DNA from: UBA1189 sp045612065 | GTDB taxonomy: Bacteria > Bacteroidota > Bacteroidia > Bacteroidales > Bacteroidaceae | Length of the DNA: 64,000 nucleotides | Direction: 5' to 3' | NCBI GenBank assembly: GCA_045612065.1 | Contig: JAZKYH010000076.1 | Span: forward strand, 11,943 to 75,942 | Shown here: one piece after another, positions 6,941 through 14,498 of the stretch | How the letters are laid out: each line of letters opens with the position of its first letter | Position numbering within the stretch: position 1 is the first letter of the stretch | Translations under genes and position numbers: made by a program | Notes under the pieces: model-generated | What the model was told of the DNA's origin: nothing | What the model saw: the letters and a program-made list of their open reading frames with translations, nothing else | The model's database searches: none

Positions 6941-8368
6941 ATGAGCAAAAAAGTAATAGAAATAGTCAATGGAGTGGCCCGCCACCCCGACTACCGAATG
7001 CCCGAGCCGGTCAACTTTGTCCTATACGAAGGGGAGCAGTTGGCCATCTTGGGTCCCAATGGTAGCGGCAAGACTAAATTGGTAAATACAATCATCGGGC
7101 GCTACCCCTTGCTAATGAATGAGGTGAAGTATGACTTCGGTGAGTATAACCATCGTATGGTGTGCGAGAACATCCACTACATGGCATTCCGCGACAGTTA
7201 TGGTGATGCCGACTCAAACTATTACTACCAGCAGCGCTGGCACTCGCAGGATGTGGAGTTGTCGCCCACGGTGAGCGAGGTATTACCCGCAGCGGGCGAG
7301 GATGCATATGTGAAGGCGCTGTATCGTGACTTTGGCATCGATGCTCTGATGGATAAGTTGATGGTGATGCTCTCGAGCGGCGAACTGCGGAGACTACAGA
7401 TCGTAAAGGCACTGATGACCGACCCTCGCGTGCTCATCATGGACAACCCCTTCATCGGACTCGATGCACCGACCCGAGAGCAACTGCGTATGCTACTGCA
7501 ACGACTCATCGCCGAGCGCGGCCTACAACTCATCCTCGTAGTGTCGCGCGAGGAGGACATCCCGGGGTTTGTGACACGAATAGCCTCCCCCAACCCCCTC
7601 CCGAAGAGGGGGCTTCCTAACATCGCGATGCCAACTGTCCCTCTGTTTATAGAGGGACGAGCGGAACGTAGTGAAGCGGAGGGAGTTACAAGCGCAGCGC
7701 GTAGTGAGAGTTCCGCCCCCATCATCTCCTTCCGCAATGTCACCCTCCGCTATGGCGAGCGCACCATCTTCGAGAACCTCAATTGGGAGGTGCAGCGTGG
7801 CGAACGATGGGCACTCCATGGGCGCAACGGCAGTGGCAAGTCGGCCTTGTTGGGTTTGGTGTGTGCTGACAATCCGCAGTCGTATGCTTGCGACATCAGC
7901 CTCTTTGGCCGACGCCGTGGTACGGGTGAGAGCATCTGGGACATCAAGCGCCGCATAGGCTATGTGTCGCCCGAGATGCACCGTGCCTACCTGAAGGATC
8001 TGCCCGCCATAGAGATTGTTGCCTCGGGCTTGCACGACAGCATTGGACTGTATGTGCGCCCACGCCCCGAGCATATCGGCATCTGCAAAGAGTGGATGCG
8101 CGTATTTGGCATCGAGGAGTTGGCAGAGCGCACCTTCCTGAAACTCTCGTCGGGCGAGCAACGACTGGTACTCCTGGCCCGTGCTTTTGTGAAGTCGCCC
8201 GAATTGCTCATCCTCGACGAACCCTTACACGGACTTGACACCGAGCGCCGCGAGATGGTGCGTGCCATCATTGACAACTACTGCTCGCACCCCGAGCGAA
8301 CACTCATCATGGTGACACACTATCCTGAAGAACTCCCCACGTGCATCACCCATCATAAGACGTTATAA
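6941..8368 (+). CDS. Duplicated ABC ATPase (ModF/PhrA-like)
   Basis: A soluble protein of 475 residues with two ABC nucleotide-binding domains and no membrane part, the arrangement of ModF-like ATPases. In domain 1, Walker A is GPNGSGKT (residues 38-45), the signature is LSSGELRR (about 145), and the Walker B region reads VLIMDNP, with Asn where the catalytic Glu is usual. In domain 2, Walker A is GRNGSGKS, the signature LSSGEQR and Walker B LLILDEP, all canonical. Only domain 2 therefore looks fully catalytic. The inter-domain linker (about residues 215-262) is encoded by a palindrome-rich insert. The substrate or function is unknown; molybdate-related or repair-related roles are only analogies. 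Confidence 0.8.
   Translation: MSKKVIEIVNGVARHPDYRMPEPVNFVLYEGEQLAILGPNGSGKTKLVNTIIGRYPLLMNEVKYDFGEYNHRMVCENIHYMAFRDSYGDADSNYYYQQRWHSQDVELSPTVSEVLPAAGEDAYVKALYRDFGIDALMDKLMVMLSSGELRRLQIVKALMTDPRVLIMDNPFIGLDAPTREQLRMLLQRLIAERGLQLILVVSREEDIPGFVTRIASPNPLPKRGLPNIAMPTVPLFIEGRAERSEAEGVTSAARSESSAPIISFRNVTLRYGERTIFENLNWEVQRGERWALHGRNGSGKSALLGLVCADNPQSYACDISLFGRRRGTGESIWDIKRRIGYVSPEMHRAYLKDLPAIEIVASGLHDSIGLYVRPRPEHIGICKEWMRVFGIEELAERTFLKLSSGEQRLVLLARAFVKSPELLILDEPLHGLDTERREMVRAIIDNYCSHPERTLIMVTHYPEELPTCITHHKTL
7586..7722 (+). repeat. Palindrome cluster inserted in frame in the ABC linker
   Basis: Four palindromes lie end to end within coding sequence: CCCCCTC/GAGGGGG (7594-7612), CATCGCGATG (7621-7630), GTCCCTCT/AGAGGGAC (7637-7658) and GCGGAAC/GTTCCGC (7661-7716). 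Such G/C-rich hairpins are typical of intergenic repeats in this group of bacteria. The frame stays open and encodes a low-complexity linker (for example PNPLPKRGLP). Confidence 0.8.
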
Positions 8369-8482
8369 CGAAAACGAAAACGAAGACAAAAACAACGAAC
8401 AGACTGTCGTCTGTACTCCTGTACTCCTGACTTCTGAACTTCTAAGAACACAACTCATAATTCAAAATTCAGAATTAATCTC

Positions 8483-9193
8483 ATGACTCCTGCGCTATAC
8501 CTCATTCCCTGCACCTTGGGCGACACGCCCATAGAGAAGGTGTTACCCTCCTACAACAGAGAAATCGTAGTGGCCATACGCCACTTCATCGTAGAGGATG
8601 TGCGCTCGGCCCGCCGTTTCTTGAAGAAGGTGGACCGCGACATCAACATCGACGAGCTCACCTTCTATGAACTCAACAAGCACACTTCGCCCGAGGCCAT
8701 CGCTTCATACCTCAAGCCTCTGCAGGCTGGCGAGGCCATGGGTGTCATCTCTGAGGCGGGATGCCCTGCCGTGGCCGATCCCGGTGCCGACGTCGTGGCT
8801 ATAGCCCAGCGCAAGAAACTCAAGGTAGTGCCTCTCGTAGGGCCGTCGAGCATCATCCTCAGTGTGATGGCCTCGGGATTCAACGGACAGAGTTTTGCCT
8901 TTCATGGCTACCTGCCCATCGACGGAGGCGAGCGGGCCAAGACGCTCAAGCACCTCGAGGCACGCGCCTATGCCGAGCATCAGACGCAACTCTTCATCGA
9001 GACGCCCTACCGCAACTTGAAGATGTTTGACGACATCCTCCGCACCTGCCGTCCGCAGACACGCCTCTGCATCGCGGCTAACCTCACGTGCGAGGGAGAG
9101 TATGCCGTGACACGCACCATCGCCGAATGGAAGGGGCAGCGCCCACCCATCGATAAGATTCCCTGTATATTCCTTATTTATAAAGGACAGTAG
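8483..9193 (+). CDS. RsmI-like SAM-dependent methyltransferase (tetrapyrrole methylase fold)
   Basis: 236 residues. The opening ALYLIPCTLGD motif, 'VISEAGCPAVADPGADVV' (residues about 87-104) and 'VPLVGPSSIILSVMASGFNGQ' (about 115-135) are the standard RsmI-family loops for S-adenosylmethionine binding. RsmI methylates the 2'-O of C1402 in 16S rRNA. Bacteroidales carry a short paralogue like this one in addition to a longer RsmI, so the target here is less certain. It is cytoplasmic and probably independently transcribed, since the 114-base gap upstream contains simple A-rich repeats and hairpins. Confidence 0.75.
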   Translation: MTPALYLIPCTLGDTPIEKVLPSYNREIVVAIRHFIVEDVRSARRFLKKVDRDINIDELTFYELNKHTSPEAIASYLKPLQAGEAMGVISEAGCPAVADPGADVVAIAQRKKLKVVPLVGPSSIILSVMASGFNGQSFAFHGYLPIDGGERAKTLKHLEARAYAEHQTQLFIETPYRNLKMFDDILRTCRPQTRLCIAANLTCEGEYAVTRTIAEWKGQRPPIDKIPCIFLIYKGQ

Positions 9194-9243
9194 ACAATAG
9201 ACAACAGACGACAGACAACAGACGACAGACAACAGACGACAAA
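9192..9243. repeat. Short tandem repeat ACAGACGACAGACAAC
   Basis: A 16-base unit is repeated about three times directly after the methyltransferase stop codon. It is followed by further ACAACAGACG-like sequence at 9295-9310 and GTTGTC-like inverse copies near 9338-9352. Confidence 0.75.
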
Positions 9244-9365
9244 CCGAGAGCAATCAAGCTCGCTTGAATTGCCGAGGTGCGAAGCAGGATTAACTGACAA
9301 CAGACGTCAACCGGAGGCAGTCCTTTGACTGTAGACCGTTGTCCGTTGTCAAAAATAAAAAACTC

Positions 9366-10283
9366 ATGACTACACCAAAGACCAGTATATTTCAGCGACC
9401 CATATGGGTGACTCTCTTTGCCCTCACCGCAGCCATTGCTTGGGGATGGGCCTATCCGCTCATCAAGTTGGGCTTTGCCGAGTTTGGCATCACCTCGGAA
9501 ATGACAGGTAGCAAGATGCTCTTCGCTGGCATACGCTTTGCCTTGGCGGGAGGTATCCTCCTCGCCATTGCGGCAGTCACAGGGCGCAACTTTCGTGTGT
9601 CACGACCTGGAGACTGGGGCTACATGCTCATCTTTGCCCTACTCAATACCACGCTGCACTACTCATTCTTCTATATCGGCCTATCACATAGCGATGGAGC
9701 GAGGGCAGCCATCATCAACTCGTTGAGCGTATTCTTGGTTGTTATACTGGCTTGCATCTTCTTCAAGAGCGACCGCCTTACCCCGAGGAAGATTCTCGGC
9801 TGCTGCATCGGCCTCACGGGTATCTTCATCCTCAACGTTGGCAAGGGTGGTGGCGGACAATTCACCTTCATGGGCGATGGTATGATTATTCTCAATGCCT
9901 GCTGCTCGGCCTTTGCCAGCCTCTTGACACGTGGTCTCTCGCGTCGTGTCGACGTCTTCGTAGGCACTGGCTATAGCCTCTTCTTCGGTGGCTTGCTGCT
10001 CGTCATCCCCAGCTTGCTCATGCAGGGCACACTGCCACAGATTACGCTTTACGGATTGGTGATACTGGGCCTGCTCATCGGCATCTCGGCCCTTGGCTTT
10101 GCACTATACAACAAACTGATAACCTGCAATCCCGTAGGCAAAGTAGCCATCTTCAATTCGCTCATTCCCGTAGTGGGCGCAGTCACCTCATGCCTCTGCC
10201 TGGGCGAGCCGTTCTATCTGAAGTACCTCGTGGCCACCTTGCTGGCCATGAGTGGCATTTACATCATCAATAAGGGAAAGTAG
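9366..10283 (+). CDS. EamA/DMT-family transporter
   Basis: 305 residues with ten predicted membrane helices arranged as two five-helix EamA repeats. The conserved first-helix phrase 'AAIAWGWAYPLIKLG' and the second-repeat 'NACCSAFASLLTRG' are typical of drug/metabolite transporters, which usually export small metabolites or amino acids across the inner membrane. The start is set at ATG 9366; an upstream in-frame TTG would add only residues derived from repeat DNA. The gene is convergent with the next one, with just 11 bases between the stops. The substrate cannot be told. Confidence 0.8.
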   Translation: MTTPKTSIFQRPIWVTLFALTAAIAWGWAYPLIKLGFAEFGITSEMTGSKMLFAGIRFALAGGILLAIAAVTGRNFRVSRPGDWGYMLIFALLNTTLHYSFFYIGLSHSDGARAAIINSLSVFLVVILACIFFKSDRLTPRKILGCCIGLTGIFILNVGKGGGGQFTFMGDGMIILNACCSAFASLLTRGLSRRVDVFVGTGYSLFFGGLLLVIPSLLMQGTLPQITLYGLVILGLLIGISALGFALYNKLITCNPVGKVAIFNSLIPVVGAVTSCLCLGEPFYLKYLVATLLAMSGIYIINKGK

Positions 10284-10294
10284 CCGACTACCTA

Positions 10295-13200
10295 TTATTC
10301 GCCAATCAGTACCTTTTGGTCTCCCACCATATAGATGCCCTTAGGAAGTCCTTCGGTGGCGACCTCAAGAGGCACTTGAGTACGCAAGCACAAGCCCTGC
10401 ATCGAATACACATCGACCAAGGACAAAGCTGTCTGCAATTCTTCTATATCGTCAGGCACATTGGTATTCTTGCTCAGGAGACGCACATTATCTATGTACA
10501 ATAAGGTATTGTTGGCAGCGCCCACTGCAGCCGAGGTAGTGAAGCCAAGGCTAATCTCCACGCTGAGTGTACGATTAAGACTAAAATCATAGCACATCAA
10601 CTCCCATGTATTATTCTCCACAGGGTAGCGGTAGTCGGTCTTTGAGCCATACTTGACACCCGTGTAAGCGGTGTTGGTATTGCCCGAAGCCACCACTTTG
10701 CTCCCGTCGTTGGACTGTTGGTTAGGACACTCGTAACGCATGTCGATGAGCAAGCGATAGTCTCCCTCGGGAAGTCTTACAGTCTGCGTGATGCGGTTTG
10801 TGCCCGAAGTCCACGAGTTGAGCACTGTGAGACATCGCACGCCACACATGTCGTCCATCAACGGACGTGCACACTGGGCAGCATAGTTTCCCACACCAGA
10901 AGGACTCACGCAATACATCGTCGTACTATAGGGCATAGAGTACATACGGGCAAAGTTGGAGCCTCCCGTAAGGGTTGACTTCGCCGTCCACCCTTTCACA
11001 GGAAGTAAGTTGGGATAACTGCTGTTGCTTGCCTTCACCGCATTGACATAGCAAGGGTTATACACGGTGCTGCCCAAGGTGACGTTGCCTGTGGCATCTC
11101 CATAGGTCACGTCGTCCTCAAAGTTAGCATTGGTCAGCACATCTGCGGTGATATCGGTATAACCCTCATAAAAATTTACTATCTCCTCCTCTGGGAAAGT
11201 GGCTTCCTCAACCTTGATGCTGCCACCCTCAGCAGTTACTTTCACACAACCGCCAAAAGCAAAGGTGCTACTTGCCACTACACCATCATTCACGATACTC
11301 ACCGTCACTTCGCTTTCCTTCTTCTGAGTTTGTAGGTACACGGCACATGAGTCGTCAGCAGCCTGTATGGCAGTGATGTTGTCACCCTTTATAAATGTGC
11401 GGAGCACCTCGCTCACCGAGTGGTTTATCTCACAAGCAAATGTGGCAGAAGCCTTGCTCCTCTCAATCACCGTGGGCACACCGAACACGGGCGCACCAAG
11501 CTCGCAGCTGATATCACTGAGCACGCACTTGCGGTCACTGGCAAAGTTTGACAACAACAGATAGCGTGCCCCGTCGGGATCGGGAGCGATGACACCATTC
11601 CATCCCTCGGGCACCACGTCGGTGAGCACCTGCAACGCCTCGGCCATCTGCAGGGTTGCAGAGGCATCGATGTTACTGTAATAGATGATATGTCGGCGGT
11701 CTACCACTTGGCCAGGGGTGAAGTTGCGATTTTCGGCCGAGTAGGATGCGTAGAGCTTGGCCGTGTGGATAGAGTTATTGAGGGAACGGTCGCCAAAGGC
11801 CATACCTCGTGCATTCTTCGATACGACACCCAATTCATTATCTACATTCACCCAAGGAGTCTGCCAATTAGCGAGCGACGAACCATCAAGTTGCTGATGG
11901 GTGGATGAGATCTGTTGTCCGTTATCCTGTCTATAAATTGTTCTTTTTTCCTTCATCATCGGATCGGTGCTGATGGCCAACAGTCCTCCCTGCTCACGTG
12001 TGATGGTGCCGCTCGTATTGCCACGCACATAGTCGAGGTAGATGACGGCATTACCCGGTGTGGAATAGATGGCAAAACGATTGTTGAGTGCGGCATCATT
12101 GGTATTGAGTTCACCGTTCATGGTGTAACTGTTGCCACGCAATTCGTAGATACCACTCACCACAGGCGTAGCATTGGTGCCCTTGCCACTCACAGTGTAC
12201 CATCCGAGTAGGTTGCCTGTATTGTTTGCACGATAGGGCACAATGATTTTATTCTTATCAGGACTGTTCGAGGCAATGTAACCCGTGTAGCTCTGCAAGC
12301 CTGTACTCCAAGAGAAGCAGGTGAAGCGATCGTCAGTAGCAGCACGTACGATATTCTGTGTGCCAAACACCTTTGCTTCGGCATAGCGTTCGTTGAAGTC
12401 GCTCCATTTGGTGGGTACAAGGTCTGCCGTAGACATCACCTCATGCATGAGCCATGTCATCATCACGCGATGAGCCTGCACACCCATACGGCGAGCGCCC
12501 ACGTCAGCATTGAGCAACCACGAGCCGTCAGTAGTGCTTTGTTGACGTGCTTTGATGTATTTGTAGGCCATGTTTTCGAGCATCAGAGCATTAGCATCGC
12601 GCAGGAAGCAAGCCATCGTAGCATACGAGGTAATCTGGTCGAAGAGGAAGAGGCTCCAGTCATTACCATTGGGCATGGCCAGCTCACCATCGGCAAGAGC
12701 CAACCAGTTGAGCACTTCGTCCATCACCTCACGATTATTGTGCATCAGCGCATTGGTCCTCCACTTCTCTTCGCCTGTAGTACCCAATTGAAACATCTTG
12801 AGTGCCAAGGCCGCCTCGCCCAACTCCTGCATCACCACATTTTGGTAACTGGTATGGAAGAGATTATGGTTCTGTAGAGTGTAGTCGTCGTAGAGGTTCT
12901 TGCCCTTATAAAGTTGAGCCACGGTAGTGTTGTCATACTCGGGGTCTATGATAGTGTGATCTGTAGCGTCGGCATAGTGTGAATAGCTGTTGATGGCAAA
13001 TTCTCGCAAGCGGGCAAACCACCTCGGTGCCAGTTCGTCGTTGGGGAAGAGTCCCAACGTTGCAGCCAACACATCAGCTTCCCAACCATTCTCCTCGGCC
13101 TTCGAGTCGGAGGCATAGCCTGTGGGGATAGAACGTTGAAGTTCGTAGTTACACTCAGCTTTCAGTAGAGCATAGATGTATCCCTTCTGCTCAGCGGTGA

Positions 13201-14341
13201 GCTTGTCCCACTGAAAGTAGGCCGAGTAGGCTACCGACATAGCCCACAGCGAAGACTCCCACACGCAGTCGCTATTGCTCACGGAACCCCAATAGTTGTT
13301 TCCCGAGCACACCTTCAGTTTGTTGGCTTTATGGGTTGAATAGGCAAACACGAGCGACTGCATGGCCATATCTTCAAGGTCGGTCCATGTAACACCTACA
13401 GGCAGCTCCACCTTGTCCTTGGCATACTTGGTGAGGAAGGCACATATCATTGATAGGTCTGCATTGGGACGCACACCACGCTCATCGTTGGCCATCGTAT
13501 TTTCGCCACGGAAGCATCCGCACACCTCACCTATGCTGTTAGGAGCAGCACAAGGTTGGAAATCATTCTTCATCCACAGAGAGAAGTCGGCCAACATCTG
13601 CAGAATGTCGTCCTTCATCTCAGCTTCAGACACAAAGTCGTGAGTGATAACACCCTCGGTGGGGCTCGTCACATCGGCTTCGGTAGGCTCTTCAGGTTCT
13701 ACGTAATCGTCCGAAAGACGGTATAGGCGCACATCATCAAGCATCACACAGCTTCCGCCCGACAGCCAATCGACCTTCACTGCCACCTTCACATTGCCAG
13801 TAGCAGCAACAGCAAAGTCCACCTCCGAAGTCTTCCACGGCGCCGATGCAAAGAAGCCAGTGCTACCCTGCACAAAACTCTCAGTCACCACTTCTGTACC
13901 AGCCGTGATGGTGAGCGACGAGGTGGCACTATTGGCATAACCTGTACGATGAGCTATGGTCAGTCTGTAGCGACCTTCGGGAAGGTTTTTCAGAGTCTGT
14001 TCCAAAGTGGTAGCACCCGTAGCCCACCCCATACGCAAGTAGTAGGCCGAAGCCCCATCTGCCAATGTGGTCACTAGGCCAAAGTTGTTATCGGTATAGC
14101 AATCAGCCTTCACAAGCAATTGTGTCACTGATGTTCCACTCACCATCCACCCCGTGGGAGCGGCAAGTGTCCACCCTCGGCGACCATCAGCATTGTTTCT
14201 CACCTCGTCAAGCGAGGCTACATTATCAGACTCAAACGACGGATTCACAATGTAGGTGGCTGTCACATCCTCTATTGAGGTTGAAGCCATAGCACCAAGC
14301 GCCGTCACCAGAGCCAGCACACACGAGAATATCTTTTTCAT
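10295..14341 (-). CDS. Very large secreted protein, alpha/alpha-toroid polysaccharide-lyase-like, with C-terminal sorting tail
   Basis: About 1,350 residues. The start is either ATG 14350 or ATG 14341 (MKKIFSCVLALVTALG), which begins the signal peptide directly. Order of parts: an N-terminal CBM-like jelly roll ('VNPSFE' near residue 35 to 'MLDDVRLYRL' near 210), a long helical region (about 240-680) with Trp- and Asn/His-rich helix ends as in (alpha/alpha)6 lyases and hydrolases, strand-rich domains (about 690-1060), a second CBM-like domain ('LTNANFEDD' to 'LYIDNVRLL'), and a tail 'VYSMQGL..GLPKGIYMVGDQKVLI' matching the sorting tail of Bacteroidales secreted proteins. The next gene, read divergently, is a GH127 enzyme, which suggests a role in glycan breakdown at the cell surface. 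The exact family was not identified. Confidence 0.65.
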   Translation of the reverse strand: MKKIFSCVLALVTALGAMASTSIEDVTATYIVNPSFESDNVASLDEVRNNADGRRGWTLAAPTGWMVSGTSVTQLLVKADCYTDNNFGLVTTLADGASAYYLRMGWATGATTLEQTLKNLPEGRYRLTIAHRTGYANSATSSLTITAGTEVVTESFVQGSTGFFASAPWKTSEVDFAVAATGNVKVAVKVDWLSGGSCVMLDDVRLYRLSDDYVEPEEPTEADVTSPTEGVITHDFVSEAEMKDDILQMLADFSLWMKNDFQPCAAPNSIGEVCGCFRGENTMANDERGVRPNADLSMICAFLTKYAKDKVELPVGVTWTDLEDMAMQSLVFAYSTHKANKLKVCSGNNYWGSVSNSDCVWESSLWAMSVAYSAYFQWDKLTAEQKGYIYALLKAECNYELQRSIPTGYASDSKAEENGWEADVLAATLGLFPNDELAPRWFARLREFAINSYSHYADATDHTIIDPEYDNTTVAQLYKGKNLYDDYTLQNHNLFHTSYQNVVMQELGEAALALKMFQLGTTGEEKWRTNALMHNNREVMDEVLNWLALADGELAMPNGNDWSLFLFDQITSYATMACFLRDANALMLENMAYKYIKARQQSTTDGSWLLNADVGARRMGVQAHRVMMTWLMHEVMSTADLVPTKWSDFNERYAEAKVFGTQNIVRAATDDRFTCFSWSTGLQSYTGYIASNSPDKNKIIVPYRANNTGNLLGWYTVSGKGTNATPVVSGIYELRGNSYTMNGELNTNDAALNNRFAIYSTPGNAVIYLDYVRGNTSGTITREQGGLLAISTDPMMKEKRTIYRQDNGQQISSTHQQLDGSSLANWQTPWVNVDNELGVVSKNARGMAFGDRSLNNSIHTAKLYASYSAENRNFTPGQVVDRRHIIYYSNIDASATLQMAEALQVLTDVVPEGWNGVIAPDPDGARYLLLSNFASDRKCVLSDISCELGAPVFGVPTVIERSKASATFACEINHSVSEVLRTFIKGDNITAIQAADDSCAVYLQTQKKESEVTVSIVNDGVVASSTFAFGGCVKVTAEGGSIKVEEATFPEEEIVNFYEGYTDITADVLTNANFEDDVTYGDATGNVTLGSTVYNPCYVNAVKASNSSYPNLLPVKGWTAKSTLTGGSNFARMYSMPYSTTMYCVSPSGVGNYAAQCARPLMDDMCGVRCLTVLNSWTSGTNRITQTVRLPEGDYRLLIDMRYECPNQQSNDGSKVVASGNTNTAYTGVKYGSKTDYRYPVENNTWELMCYDFSLNRTLSVEISLGFTTSAAVGAANNTLLYIDNVRLLSKNTNVPDDIEELQTALSLVDVYSMQGLCLRTQVPLEVATEGLPKGIYMVGDQKVLIGE

Positions 14342-14364
14342 AGTATTCATTTTTATATTTGTGA

Positions 14365-14372
14365 CAAATGTA
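14365..14372 (-). promoter_or_regulatory. -7 box TACATTTG for the large secreted protein
   Basis: An exact TAnnTTTG on the minus strand, 14 bases before ATG 14350 and 23 before ATG 14341. The latter gives the more reasonable leader. Confidence 0.45.
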
Positions 14373-14443
14373 ACGATTTTTTTGATAAAATACTATGCTA
14401 TCGCATCTAAATATCAGTCAACACATACTTAATGATTATGGTA

Positions 14444-14475
14444 TTTGGTAAAACGGAAGGATATTTTTATCTTCG
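14444..14475 (+). promoter_or_regulatory. Promoter of the GH127 gene
   Basis: TTTG (14444-14447), 20 bases, then TATCTTCG (14468-14475), 23 bases before the ATG. Confidence 0.6.
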
Positions 14476-14498
14476 CATAAATATAAATTTATCACACC

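Noticed and set aside
6923..6941. ABC ATPase start at 6923
   Set aside because: It would overlap the -7 box; ATG 6941 is preferred.
9192..9243. CRISPR-like repetition
   Set aside because: Units are contiguous, without spacers, and no cas genes are present.
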